Positions 17,195-26,193 of a stretch of 64,000 nt of DNA are shown here, piece by piece. The translations under genes were made by a program, and so were the position numbers. The DNA is from Haloferax marinum (lineage in GTDB: Archaea; Halobacteriota; Halobacteria; Halobacteriales; Haloferacaceae). The notes under the pieces were generated by a model that was not told the origin of the DNA, made no database searches, and worked only from the letters and a program-made list of their open reading frames with translations. The first letter of the stretch is position 1. Every line of letters begins with the position of its first letter. The DNA lies in contig NZ_WKJQ01000001.1 of NCBI RefSeq assembly GCF_009674625.1, positions 2,480,001 through 2,544,000 of the forward strand, given 5' to 3'.

Positions 17195-17674
17195 ATGAAA
17201 CGGAGAACCTTCCTCAACAGATTAGGTACAGTTTCCCTCGGCGGCGTCGCCGCTGCGGGCGTGGCAACGACCGCCGCTGCAGCAGACGAGGGGTACGACC
17301 TCGAATTCGCACCCGGCGACACGTTCTACTTCGCCGAGACGAGTCTCGCGGAGTCGTTCATCTACGCGCCGCTCCAGGACGGGACGACCTACGCCATGCT
17401 ACAGGTCCAAAACGGACTCTTCGACGTGGATACGGTCGTCGTGGTCCTCGCGGAGACCGGTGAGGCCCTCTCCGTCGAGAGTCTCGACGGCGTCCGCTAC
17501 ACCGAAGACCAAATCGGAGAGATGGCCGACCGCATCGGAGAGATGGCCGACCGAATCGTCTACACGGAAGAACTCATCGTCGAGACTGAGTACCTCATCG
17601 TGGACGTTATCGAGTTCTCACAAGAGAATCTCCTGACGTTCGTCGAGATGCTCAACCCGCTGAGCGTCTTCTAA
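17195..17674 (+). CDS. Tat-exported small protein, function unknown
   Basis: 159 residues from ATG 17195, where a twin-arginine signal begins (MKRRTFLNRLG, then a Gly/Ala-rich hydrophobic stretch and an A-A-A-A-D cleavage-like site near residue 30). The mature part has a short beta-rich section (APGDTFYFAETS) and then a long amphipathic helix from about residue 108 with an exact 7-residue duplication, GEMADRI-GEMADRI, followed by alternating I/E-rich turns, a coiled-coil pattern. It probably folds in the cytoplasm and acts outside the cell. The upstream 170 bases are A/T-rich with TATA-like TCGTATAAT at 17171-17179. Confidence 0.7.
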   Translation: MKRRTFLNRLGTVSLGGVAAAGVATTAAAADEGYDLEFAPGDTFYFAETSLAESFIYAPLQDGTTYAMLQVQNGLFDVDTVVVVLAETGEALSVESLDGVRYTEDQIGEMADRIGEMADRIVYTEELIVETEYLIVDVIEFSQENLLTFVEMLNPLSVF

Positions 17675-17678
17675 CCCC

Positions 17679-17697
17679 AGTCGAGGGTCACTCGACT
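17679..17697 (+). terminator. Hairpin right after the Tat-protein stop
   Basis: AGTCGAG (17679-17685), loop GGTCA, CTCGACT (17691-17697). It starts five bases after the stop codon. No clear T-run follows, so it may be an mRNA end structure rather than a terminator. Confidence 0.4.
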
Positions 17698-17910
17698 CCA
17701 GATACCACCACCATTCCTTCTCGACGAGTCTCACGAACACCTCCGCTCCGTGGTTCGTCTCCTTTTCGGTGAATCCCCGAGCGCCACGTGCCGAGGTTCA
17801 TATACCAATACGGCAGACGTCGTCGTATGGCCCTTCGTTCCTCGACCACGGTGCACCGCCGATGTCGGAAGAGCCTCGTCTCCGAAATCGTCGTCGAGTT
17901 GCTTGCTGGG

Positions 17911-18753
17911 TCACTCCCGAGAGTCGTACTCCTGGTAGATGACGTGGCCGCAGGACTTGCAGTGAGACGCATCTGGGTCGTGGTACTCCAACCCGCAACT
18001 CTCACAGACGACGTTGACCTTGTCTTTGTACGCCCACTCTTTGACTATCTTACTCGCCTGCCACGGGATGAGGACGATGCCTGCCAAGATTGCGCCCACT
18101 GTGACCCACCGTCCGCCCCGTGTGACCGGCACGATGTCACCGAATCCGACCGTCGTGAGTGCGACGACGACGAAGTAAAACGCGTCACCGAACGTGCTGA
18201 CTTCGGGGTTCACTCGGTACTCGAACGAGTAGAACATCCCCGCGGCGACGAAGAAGATGGTCAACACGGTCAAGAGCAGTTTCATCACCCGGAGTGTTCC
18301 CACAGAGACGGTGCCGAAGAAGAACTCCTCGTCCTGAGTGAATCGGTAGAACCGAAGGACACGGACGACTCGAATCGCTCGCAAGAATCCGATGTTCGCC
18401 GTGATGATGGGTACCGGCGACACCAACACCGCGAGGGTGGGCAGAATCGCGAGCAGGTCTACGATGGAGTAGAAGTTGAATATCTCGGCAGGCCGGCTCT
18501 TGGCACCGTACACCCGGAGGACGTACTCGAGGAGGAATACGAGCGAGATGAGAACTTCGATTCGCCAGAAGGCAGTCTGGAGCCCCGCCGAGAATGGGTA
18601 CGTCTCGAGGACGAACACCGCGACGAACACGAGGTTGAGGGCGAGCAGACCGATGTCGATGGCCTTCCCGACGGTGGTCTGGTGGTCCAGGAGGTAGAAC
18701 CTGACGACGTCTCGCGGCGTATCGCCGTGGCCGGAAGGCGCGTGACTCCCCAT
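17911..18753 (-). CDS. Voltage-gated potassium channel with a C-terminal zinc ribbon
   Basis: 280 residues. Four voltage-sensor helices lie between residues 32 and 138; S4 is RAIRVVRVLRFYR (125-137). S5, the pore helix and S6 follow, with selectivity filter TTVGFGD (200-206). This is the architecture of KvAP-like archaeal channels selective for K+. After S6 a cytoplasmic tail carries C250-x2-C253 and C265-x2-C268, a rubredoxin-like zinc ribbon in place of the usual RCK domain. The first 30 residues are polar. Monocistronic. Confidence 0.9.
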   Translation of the reverse strand: MGSHAPSGHGDTPRDVVRFYLLDHQTTVGKAIDIGLLALNLVFVAVFVLETYPFSAGLQTAFWRIEVLISLVFLLEYVLRVYGAKSRPAEIFNFYSIVDLLAILPTLAVLVSPVPIITANIGFLRAIRVVRVLRFYRFTQDEEFFFGTVSVGTLRVMKLLLTVLTIFFVAAGMFYSFEYRVNPEVSTFGDAFYFVVVALTTVGFGDIVPVTRGGRWVTVGAILAGIVLIPWQASKIVKEWAYKDKVNVVCESCGLEYHDPDASHCKSCGHVIYQEYDSRE

Positions 18754-18848
18754 ACCGATTCATGCATCCGACAGGTATTGATGCCGTCGCTGACAGCCCA
18801 CTTTCAACTTTCACGTCGGCGAGTTCGCCCTCGACAGAGAACGGACGC

Positions 18849-19664
18849 TTAGATGACGATACAGCCGTCGGGAAGCAACTCGCGTTCGGTGCGTGCTGCT
18901 TCTGGTCCTTCGTCGACGAGAGTGGGTTCGTCGACCGGTTCCGTAAAGCGGTCCGGGTCTGGTTCGACGGACTGGAGCATCGAGGAGAACACCGACCCTT
19001 TTCGCCCCCCGGCAGAGACGATACCGCCGTACTTGCGTTCGTCGAAGGGAACCTCGTCGGGGTGGGGGAACTCCTCGCGGAGTATCTCTGCTGTCTCTTT
19101 GATCTGCTCGGCCGCCTCTTTCTGTGAGTAGAGGCTTTCGTGGTAGTAGGTCTCTGCGTACTCCTCGTCGAGGTCTTCGGTGGAGTGCTCCGGAGACTCG
19201 TAGAGGACCGATTCGGTCGTCTTGTACCCACTGGCAAAACGGATGTTCACCGTGAAACTGTCTGGGTATCGGAGGATAATCGGGAAGAACATCATGTCGG
19301 CGACGGTGAAGCGCTGTTGCATCCGCCACAACCCCTCGAAGTAGTACGCAGTCAGCGCACCGATTCGGTCGGTCCGTTCGCCCCGTTGGTACGCCAGTGC
19401 AACCTCCTCGTAGTCGTCGCCTGCGATGTGGCGACAGCGGCGTTTGTAGGTCGCAGCGATGCCCTCGAGTTGCTTCTCGTAGGCTTCCAACAGCGGAACG
19501 TCGGGGTCTTCGAGCATCTCTGCTTTCCGTACTTGAGCGTCTGCGACGTCCATCATGTTCTCGTGGAACACGCGCTCGGCGTCTTCGTCCGGTAACGGTG
19601 TACGCACCGCTTGCCGGTACAACACCTCCGCGTCTCCGTTGAACCTGACCGTTCGCTCGCTCAT
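18849..19664 (-). CDS. Conserved-looking haloarchaeal protein, function unknown
   Basis: 271 residues from ATG 19664, acidic and without membrane segments. It contains a helical N-terminal half (a VFHENMMDVADAQVRKAEM stretch), a central aromatic segment (YYFEGLWRMQQRF), a beta-like SFTVNIRFASGYKT stretch and a helical C-terminal part rich in E/K. I cannot assign a family. In-frame codons continue 17 upstream, but MSERTVRFNG reads like the natural start. Normal codon use for this genome, so I regard it as real. Confidence 0.75.
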   Translation of the reverse strand: MSERTVRFNGDAEVLYRQAVRTPLPDEDAERVFHENMMDVADAQVRKAEMLEDPDVPLLEAYEKQLEGIAATYKRRCRHIAGDDYEEVALAYQRGERTDRIGALTAYYFEGLWRMQQRFTVADMMFFPIILRYPDSFTVNIRFASGYKTTESVLYESPEHSTEDLDEEYAETYYHESLYSQKEAAEQIKETAEILREEFPHPDEVPFDERKYGGIVSAGGRKGSVFSSMLQSVEPDPDRFTEPVDEPTLVDEGPEAARTERELLPDGCIVI

Positions 19665-19791
19665 CTGGTCACAGCGTTTGTGACGGAACGGAATGAAATC
19701 ATCGATTAATGTCACTAATCGCTGATGTATTCTGGATGGGTAGTAAAAACAGTGCGAAAAAACGACACCAGTTCAGTTGGTCCAGCGTCGT

Positions 19792-21498
19792 TCAGTCGTC
19801 TGCTCGGATAACTGGGTCGGATGGGTCGACGACGTCGGTCACAGATACCTCCTCTTCACGATGACTCGGGAGGAACGTCGCCACTGCGAGCATGACGGCC
19901 GTGACTCCAGCGACGAGCAGAAGCGTCAGCTCCATCGATGCGACCATCGCATCCTGAACGAGTTCGAAGAGCACCTGTTGTGTCTCTGGAGGCAACGCGG
20001 CGTACGCGGCTTCACGCTCTGCTTCGGTGACGATTTCGCGTGCGTCTTGGAGTCGAATGACTATCTCCTGTCGCTCTTGGGCAGTCGCAGTGATACCTTC
20101 GGTTCGGAGAACTCCGTCGACGACGCTTCCGTAAAACGACGAGAGCAACGCCGACCCGAAGATAGCCGTTCCGACAGCATAACCGAGCATCCCCGTCGCG
20201 TTGAGCGTACTCGACGCCTCAGACACGTCTGTTTCGTCGACCGACGACAGCGTCAACTCGACGATTTGGCCCATGATGAGCCCGAGACCGACACCGATGA
20301 CGGCCATCGGGAGTATCATCGAAGTAATCGTCATCGTCGTACTCGTCTGCCGGTAGAAGAGCAAGACTCCGACGACCATGGCAATCGCACCAATCTGGAT
20401 GAGGTACTTGGGTTGGACGCGTTTTCGCCACCCGGTCGTTCCGAGTGCGAAGACGAACCCTGCGATAGAAAACGGGAGGAGTGCGAGGCCGCTCTCGAAT
20501 GCCGAGAACCCAGCGGCCGACTGCAGGAACAGCGGGACGACGAACAGGAAGCCAGCCAACGCGACTGAGCGGAACACCCAGGTCGCGGCACCGGAGACGA
20601 ACCCTGCGTTTTGCACCACTCGAATGGGGAGGAGCGGCGTTTTGCCTCGTCTCTCGCGGCGTATCTGCCAGTGGACGAAGGCCACGATGAACACGAGTCC
20701 GAGGAGGAGCAACCACACTGTCGGTGAGAGTCCCACTGGGTTGACTTGTGTCCCGCCGACCTCGAATGGGCGAGTCGCCCGAACCCACCCGAATTTCCCG
20801 CCGAGGATAAATCCGAGGACGACAGCACCGATACCGACGATAGAGAGGAGTGCACCGACCCAGTCGAGTGTCACGTCGGAATCACGGTAATCGGCGACGA
20901 ACGGAACCAACGCGAGTGCGACGAGTGTGAGGATGAACTCACCGGCGAACCCGTATCGCCAGGTGAAGAACGTCGTGAGGATGCCACCGAATATCGGACC
21001 CAGTGCTGCTGCTGCTGCCGAGACACCGGCTAACAGTCCGAGTCCCATCGCGCGATGTTTGCCTTCGTAATTGATTGCGATGAGCGTGAACCCAATCGGG
21101 AGGAGAACTGCCGCAGCGATGCCCTCGATGACTGACCACCCGAGGAAGAGGACACCCATATTCCAGCTAATCGCCGCGAGCAGCGTGCCGATTCCGTAGA
21201 AGACGAGGCTCAGTGCATAGATTCGCTTGATGCCGTACATCGTCGCAACCCGGCCGGCCGGTAGCATCAACGAGGCCATGACCAATCCGTAGAACGTAAT
21301 TGCGGCCTGCACCGACGTCACGTCGGTTTGGAGGTCCGAGACGATGGCCGGAACTGCGACGTTCATCATCGACGAGTCGATGGTTCCGATGAACATCGCC
21401 ACACTCACCGTGACGAGCGGTGCCCAGTATCTAAACCCAGAGTTCTGCTCTCGCGTCTCGGCCGGTCCGTCGCTGTCTACGGGTGTCTGGGGTTGCAT
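19792..21498 (-). CDS. MFS drug/solute exporter, DHA2-like (14 TM)
   Basis: 568 residues with about 14 hydrophobic helices. The DHA2-family signature IDSSMMNVAVPAI follows TM1, and motif A is GRVATMYGIKR between TM2 and TM3. An extracytoplasmic loop with many charged residues lies near 440-500. Such transporters export drugs or organic ions by proton antiport. The start at 21498 has a good ribosome-binding sequence (GGAGGAACGAG just before the ATG) and a TATA element farther up at 21561-21567, so unlike many genes here it has a leader of roughly 40 bases. Confidence 0.88.
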   Translation of the reverse strand: MQPQTPVDSDGPAETREQNSGFRYWAPLVTVSVAMFIGTIDSSMMNVAVPAIVSDLQTDVTSVQAAITFYGLVMASLMLPAGRVATMYGIKRIYALSLVFYGIGTLLAAISWNMGVLFLGWSVIEGIAAAVLLPIGFTLIAINYEGKHRAMGLGLLAGVSAAAAALGPIFGGILTTFFTWRYGFAGEFILTLVALALVPFVADYRDSDVTLDWVGALLSIVGIGAVVLGFILGGKFGWVRATRPFEVGGTQVNPVGLSPTVWLLLLGLVFIVAFVHWQIRRERRGKTPLLPIRVVQNAGFVSGAATWVFRSVALAGFLFVVPLFLQSAAGFSAFESGLALLPFSIAGFVFALGTTGWRKRVQPKYLIQIGAIAMVVGVLLFYRQTSTTMTITSMILPMAVIGVGLGLIMGQIVELTLSSVDETDVSEASSTLNATGMLGYAVGTAIFGSALLSSFYGSVVDGVLRTEGITATAQERQEIVIRLQDAREIVTEAEREAAYAALPPETQQVLFELVQDAMVASMELTLLLVAGVTAVMLAVATFLPSHREEEVSVTDVVDPSDPVIRADD

Positions 21499-21940
21499 CT
21501 CGTTCCTCCGTACCCCTCAGACCGCCCTGCCACTCGACACGGAGAGGAGTTGTCTGGTTGATAAATTCGCTCGCTGTGAGGATATCCCTTCCGTGAATCA
21601 GACTCCAAGAATATCTGTCTCCGCGTACTCTCTGTCGTCTCGATAGGTCGTCACCACGGGGGACTGTGGCACTCGATACTGGAACAATGACACGCTGTCT
21701 GGCGATTGGACTCTCGGACACGGTGTGGTCGTTTCGGAGTCGAACTCGCGACCGAACTGTGGATACCACAGAAGCAGCGAGTCTCGTCGTCGAAGTGGCG
21801 GACGAACCCCGACAAAGCCGACTGTGCACGCACAAATGTCTACAATAACCTCTGAAATAGATACATCTTCAAAATATTCTGCGCTGCGAAAAACAAATCT
21901 CGGAAGTTTTATCCCTCTACTCCGATTTTGTCCAAAAGCA
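21499..21940. other. 442-bp divergent intergenic region
   Basis: Holds the leader and TATA (21561-21567) of the MFS gene on one side and the promoter of cspA on the other, with an A/T-rich 100 bases before cspA. Short open frames exist on both strands but none has convincing composition. No RNA gene seen. Confidence 0.6.
21907..21912 (+). promoter_or_regulatory. TATA element of cspA
   Basis: TTTTAT located 29-34 bases before the ATG at 21941, giving a very short leader or leaderless transcript. Confidence 0.5.
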
Positions 21941-22135
21941 ATGGCGAAAGGAAACGTTGATTTCTTCAACGACACAGGCGGCTACGGTTTCATTTCGACG
22001 GACGACGCGGACGACGACGTGTTCTTCCACATGGAAGACATCGGCGGCCCGGACCTCGAAGAAGGCACAGACGTGGAGTTCAGCATCGAATCGTCCCCCA
22101 AGGGACCACGCGCAGCGAACCTCACCCGACTTTAA
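21941..22135 (+). CDS. cspA: Cold-shock protein (CspA family)
   Basis: 64 residues, one OB-fold cold-shock domain. The RNA-binding motifs are present: RNP1-like GGYGFIS (13-19) and RNP2-like DVFFHM. The surface is unusually acidic (DDADDDVFF), as expected for a halophile. It binds single-stranded RNA or DNA. The frame extends upstream without a plausible protein, so the ATG at 21941 is the start. The stop lies in a 12-bp palindrome. Confidence 0.95.
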   Translation: MAKGNVDFFNDTGGYGFISTDDADDDVFFHMEDIGGPDLEEGTDVEFSIESSPKGPRAANLTRL

Positions 22136-22144
22136 ACTAGTTTA
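22133..22144. terminator. 12-bp palindrome overlapping the cspA stop
   Basis: TAAACTAGTTTA, perfect, with the stop TAA as its first three bases. A second G/C-rich stem (CCGCTTTACGGCGG) follows about eight bases later. Both could define the mRNA 3' end. Confidence 0.4.
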
Positions 22145-22215
22145 GTACACCGCTTTACGGCGGCGAAAGACACCGATTTTACGGACAACTACCGCTCGTG
22201 AGCAGTGGCTTCTGG

Positions 22216-22539
22216 TCACCCGAACGAGACCACTTTGTCCGTGTGTTCTACGATGCCCAAGAGGTCACTCATCGCCGAGTGGGGGCGGAGTTCACTCGGC
22301 TCGAGTCCCCGTGAGTCGAGACACGTTCCACAGGCGAACAGCTCACCACCCTTGTTGACGTACTGCTGCATCACCCCACTGGGATTGAACGCCTCAGTCT
22401 CGATATCTTGGGCTTCGACACCGTCGCCCAGGAGGAACACTTCGACGGTGTTGCCTTCGTCGAGGGCGGTGTTCGCGAGCCTGAAGGCGTTCCAGATACG
22501 CTCTGCTTCGTTCGTCTCGATGATGAGTCCAAGATGCAT
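22216..22539 (-). CDS. DsrE/DsrF-family sulfur-relay-like protein
   Basis: 107 residues, the full DsrE fold, beginning with a strand (LGLIIET). Family members carry persulfide sulfur on a cysteine near residue 70-75; here C70 and C73 (FACGTC) are both present. The rest of a sulfur relay is not nearby. A TTAAGG element on the coding strand centred about 27 bases upstream suits a leaderless start. Divergence of substrates in the family is large, so a precise role is not claimed. Confidence 0.85.
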   Translation of the reverse strand: MHLGLIIETNEAERIWNAFRLANTALDEGNTVEVFLLGDGVEAQDIETEAFNPSGVMQQYVNKGGELFACGTCLDSRGLEPSELRPHSAMSDLLGIVEHTDKVVSFG

Positions 22540-22654
22540 GGCTCACGGTTGGTCTTATCGGCCCTTAACGACGTTTTTGATTCTCAGAGCGCAACAACGA
22601 CCAAACTCCTCCGGCTCGATTCGACACCCAACTCGGGAGGACGGGAGTCACTCG

Positions 22655-23335
22655 TCAACACTCGGTGGGAGTAAACTGTCGGGCCGTCGCCCAGTACGCA
22701 ACCCCAGCGACGCCAAAGAGAAGTGCGATTCCCGCGGCGACCCACGAGAGGCGAACTGTCCCGGCGTGTTCTGTCTCCTCGATACTAGCTGTGAGACGTC
22801 TTTCGACGTCCTCAGCGAACGTCGTCGCGAACGCCTCCACCTCGTTCCAGTCGGTGTACTCGTAGTCGCGAGACGTGTCCGTGTCACCGGTCGTCACCGC
22901 CGAGACGAGTTTGAACACTGCACGCTGGAGCGGGTCGTACTGGCTGTACTTCACCGCGCCGGCGAATCGGCCGACGTGCTCGGGGTGCCATCCCGTTTTG
23001 GTGACGAGCGAGTCCACGAACTGTCGTGCGCCGTCCTGTGCCCACCTGAGCGGGACGGTGGACGCGAGCGATAACTGGAAGAACCCGTTCGGTCGGGTCG
23101 CGAGCACCTCTCGGTTCGACTCGACGAACTCGACGACGTCCAGTCGGTGTCTGCGATTGTTGACCGGTGACCCGACGAGTACGGCGTCGAACTCCTCGAC
23201 GACGACGTCTCCTCTCTCGGTGACGCGTCGAACCGTGACGTCGTGTCCTCGGTCGCTGAGAACGTCTTCGACGTGTTCGGCTACCTTCTGTGTCTGTCCC
23301 TCACCAGATCCGTATACGACGAGAATCGACGCCAT
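22655..23335 (-). CDS. Flavodoxin-domain protein with a C-terminal membrane anchor
   Basis: 226 residues. Residues 1-165 are a flavodoxin fold with the FMN phosphate loop YGSGEGQTQ (8-16), most like HemG-type protoporphyrinogen oxidases and related flavoproteins. A hydrophobic helix at about 200-218 (WVAAGIALLFGVAGVAYWA) anchors it in the membrane. HemG-type activity would oxidise protoporphyrinogen, but this archaeon shows the siroheme route to haem, so another quinone-linked reduction is likelier. Divergent from LtrA. Confidence 0.8.
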   Translation of the reverse strand: MASILVVYGSGEGQTQKVAEHVEDVLSDRGHDVTVRRVTERGDVVVEEFDAVLVGSPVNNRRHRLDVVEFVESNREVLATRPNGFFQLSLASTVPLRWAQDGARQFVDSLVTKTGWHPEHVGRFAGAVKYSQYDPLQRAVFKLVSAVTTGDTDTSRDYEYTDWNEVEAFATTFAEDVERRLTASIEETEHAGTVRLSWVAAGIALLFGVAGVAYWATARQFTPTEC

Positions 23336-23506
23336 CTACACTCACACGGGAGAGTACGTGACACGACGTAATGAACGTCTCTGCGCCCGTTCACGCCGAT
23401 TTGCACCGAAATCACCCAGGAGGACACCTTCTGCGATCACCGAACTCACCCAAGAGAATACCTTATGCTATCTGCTAGCATTTACTACGATAGGCAAGGG
23501 GGCCCG

Positions 23507-24766
23507 ATGGCGCTCGACTCTCAGGGACTGCGTAGATTGTTCCGTCGTCCTCCCTCGGTCTACACTGCCGAGGGAGGTAGCCCACGTCACGCCTCGTGGC
23601 TCGAACTCTTCTTCGACCTCGTGTTCGTCGTCGCCATCGCGGAGATCGGGACGAACCTCCACGACAACATGACGCTGGAGGGCGTCCTCTACTTCCTCGG
23701 TGTCTTCGCCCTCGTGTGGTGGGTCTGGCTGGATTTCAGCTACTATGCCGACCTCTACGCGGACAAAGACGTCGTCTCTCGGGTGAGTCTCGTCGGCGTC
23801 ATGTTCGTCGTCATCTTCCTCTCACAGACCGTCCGCGGTGTCTTCCACGGCGACACGTTCACCTTCGGCGCGATAATGCTGTTCTTGCGTCTCGTACTCA
23901 CGGCCCTCTATCTCCGTCCGGGAGTGAGCGCTGCAGACTCCGGACCGAAGTTGTTCGTCGCGACGTGGATAACCTCGGAAGTGCTCACGACGAGTGTGTG
24001 GGCACTCTCTCTTTTCGTTCCCGACCCCGGCCGGTTCGGACTGTGGATGGCCGCCTTCACGATCAACATGGCAGGCGTCGCCGTCATGTACGTCGCGTTC
24101 GACACGGTTCTCGTTCAGGTGTCGCACTTCCCCGAACGCCTCGGACTCATCACCATCATCGTCCTCGGTGAGACGATTCTCGCGGTCTCGTTCGGCACCT
24201 CCATCGCGACGTCGGGGGTCGACCTCAGACTCTCTCCGATGCTCGTGGGACTCGGTGGGTTCGTCCTCGCTGTCGGTGCCTGGTGGCTCTACTTCGAACA
24301 GTTCGACGAGGACGTCATCGACCGGGCACTCACGGCACCTCGTGACCGACTCCTCCGTGCCAGACAGGCGGCGCTCACCTACGTGTTCAGCCACTACTTC
24401 GTCCACGTCGGCATCGTCGCAACTGGTGTGGGTGTCATCCTCGCCATCGAGGCCACCACCGACGGCACGCATCTGGACCTGGTCACCCGATTGGCTTTCT
24501 GTGGTGGTGCTGCTGCATTCGTCGCCGGCACTGCGTTTCTCCATCGAGCGATTCTACAGGTCTCGAGCGAAACACCGTTCGATACCCGTGTTCTGGCAGT
24601 CCGGACCGCGGCAGTGCTCCTGTTGTCGTCGCTCGTGCCGTTCGGTGGGCTGTTCTCACCACCGGCGCTGATGGCTGTCATCTCCGTCGTCTTCGCCTCC
24701 CTCGTCGCCTTCGAGACGTGGGTCAACCCGTGGGTCGACTCGGTCGTCTCTCCGGCAAAAGCGTGA
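23507..24766 (+). CDS. LtrA (low temperature requirement A) family membrane protein
   Basis: 419 residues from ATG 23507 (an upstream in-frame start at 23465 adds 14 residues). It has about 12 membrane helices and the family signature WLELFFDLVFVVAIAEI near the N-terminus. LtrA in Listeria is linked to growth in the cold, but biochemical activity is unknown. Start MALDSQG chosen because the basic RRLFRRPP stretch before the signature then becomes the cytoplasmic N-terminus. Adjacent genes are unrelated. Confidence 0.85.
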   Translation: MALDSQGLRRLFRRPPSVYTAEGGSPRHASWLELFFDLVFVVAIAEIGTNLHDNMTLEGVLYFLGVFALVWWVWLDFSYYADLYADKDVVSRVSLVGVMFVVIFLSQTVRGVFHGDTFTFGAIMLFLRLVLTALYLRPGVSAADSGPKLFVATWITSEVLTTSVWALSLFVPDPGRFGLWMAAFTINMAGVAVMYVAFDTVLVQVSHFPERLGLITIIVLGETILAVSFGTSIATSGVDLRLSPMLVGLGGFVLAVGAWWLYFEQFDEDVIDRALTAPRDRLLRARQAALTYVFSHYFVHVGIVATGVGVILAIEATTDGTHLDLVTRLAFCGGAAAFVAGTAFLHRAILQVSSETPFDTRVLAVRTAAVLLLSSLVPFGGLFSPPALMAVISVVFASLVAFETWVNPWVDSVVSPAKA

Positions 24767-24873
24767 GTCACCACTGTTGGCGCAACACCCACCGAGCAGG
24801 GAGGGCGCGGAACCGAACCACCAGTGTCGTGTGTCTCTGAGAGGGTCCGTTCGCAGTCGATAGCACGTCGTCT

Positions 24874-26193
24874 TCAGTCTCCAGCTGGCGCGTCGATACC
24901 GTCGAACAGTACCTGTAGGGTCCTGCGAGCGGCCGATTCGAGGGCGTCGGTGAACGCCATGTAGTCGCTGACGTCCGCTCCCGTCGGTAGTTCGACGATG
25001 TGAAGTGGGTCGTTCGCCCGGAGTTCGACGACTGCTGGGTCGAACGACCGCCGCTGTTCGGGATACACCACGAGTCCCGGTGCGTCCTCGAGCGACTGGT
25101 AGGAGATTAACTGATAGAAGTCGTCTCGTCTGGGCTTTCTCGACGTGTTGGACTTCCACTTCACGTCACCGACGGCCGCGACGTCACGGTCACTGTTTCG
25201 AATCAAGAGGTCAGGGATGATTCTGAACTCGTCGTTTCGCGTGACTGGGCGAGCCTCCTGCGTCGCTATCGTGTAGCCCGCCCGTCTGAGCCCTCCTTCT
25301 TCGAGTGCCCGCCGTGCGACGTCTTCGAAGACGGTGCTCAGACTGAACAGTAGCGAGAACGAATCGGTGGACCCACCGACCCCACCGGCGTCGTGGCTTC
25401 GAAGGACGTATTTTGCTATCTTGAACGCGTCGTGGAACTGCTCGTTTAGCCGAGTGAGTTCGACCGTTTCGAGCGTCGAAGACTGGATGGGGGTTCGAGA
25501 GACGTGGCGAGCGAGGTCGCGCTCGAGTCGTTCGAGTGCTCCTCGAAGGTGCTCCGTCTGTACGTGTCTCCGGAACGTGAGTACTGCTTGCAGGAGTGCT
25601 CTGTTGAGCGGAGTGTCGTAGGTGAGTTCGTCGTGACGACACTCGAACGTCGTCGACACTGGACCGTGTCGCTGGAGTTGGCGCGAGATTTGCAACCGCC
25701 CACGAATAGTCGAACGACTGTCCGTCCTGCGCTCGTAGTTTCGGTCGAGCCCATATCGGAGTGCCTCTCGCAACTCGGCGAGGTACAGCGCGGCAACCGC
25801 GTCGATGAACCCCTCTCCGTCGTCCACCGTCGTCGGTCGCTCTTCGATTACTGGTTCGATTCGCATCGCGTACTGGACGAGCCATCCGAACCGATGTGGT
25901 GAGGTTCGCGGGCGTATCCGAAGTTGCCGACCGTTTGGGAGGCCGACTACACCGACCACGCTGTTACTCTTCCACTTGTACGCGACGCGCGTGTCTCCCT
26001 GTGGTCGGCCGCCGTCACGCCAGAGTTCCAGGAGTTCGTTCTCGTTGTACCGCTTGGCTCGACGAATCGACGAGTTCACCTCTTGGAGACACTCGTACTC
26101 CGCGTGGGACAGCCATATCTTCCCAGGACTTCCGCGTCTGTTCCATCTCGTGCTTTCGGTGAGTTCGATGTCGTCGAGTGCTTGCTTGCTCAT
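24874..26193 (-). CDS. McrC-family restriction nuclease subunit
   Basis: 439 residues. The N-terminal part resembles the McrC interaction domain (a VGVVGLPNGRQLRIRPR stretch). The C-terminal domain is a PD-(D/E)xK nuclease: E290 in VFEDV, P327-D328 and the D343-x-K345 pair in GDVKWK, followed by FYQLISY. In McrBC systems this subunit cuts modified DNA after the GTPase McrB translocates. It overlaps the McrB gene by four bases (ATGA at 26190-26193) and is the downstream gene of the pair, as in known mcrBC operons. Confidence 0.85.
   Translation of the reverse strand: MSKQALDDIELTESTRWNRRGSPGKIWLSHAEYECLQEVNSSIRRAKRYNENELLELWRDGGRPQGDTRVAYKWKSNSVVGVVGLPNGRQLRIRPRTSPHRFGWLVQYAMRIEPVIEERPTTVDDGEGFIDAVAALYLAELREALRYGLDRNYERRTDSRSTIRGRLQISRQLQRHGPVSTTFECRHDELTYDTPLNRALLQAVLTFRRHVQTEHLRGALERLERDLARHVSRTPIQSSTLETVELTRLNEQFHDAFKIAKYVLRSHDAGGVGGSTDSFSLLFSLSTVFEDVARRALEEGGLRRAGYTIATQEARPVTRNDEFRIIPDLLIRNSDRDVAAVGDVKWKSNTSRKPRRDDFYQLISYQSLEDAPGLVVYPEQRRSFDPAVVELRANDPLHIVELPTGADVSDYMAFTDALESAARRTLQVLFDGIDAPAGD

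Noticed and set aside
21598..21975. 125-codon minus-strand frame overlapping the cspA start
   Set aside because: It overlaps the certain cspA start, lies across its promoter, and is not acidic.
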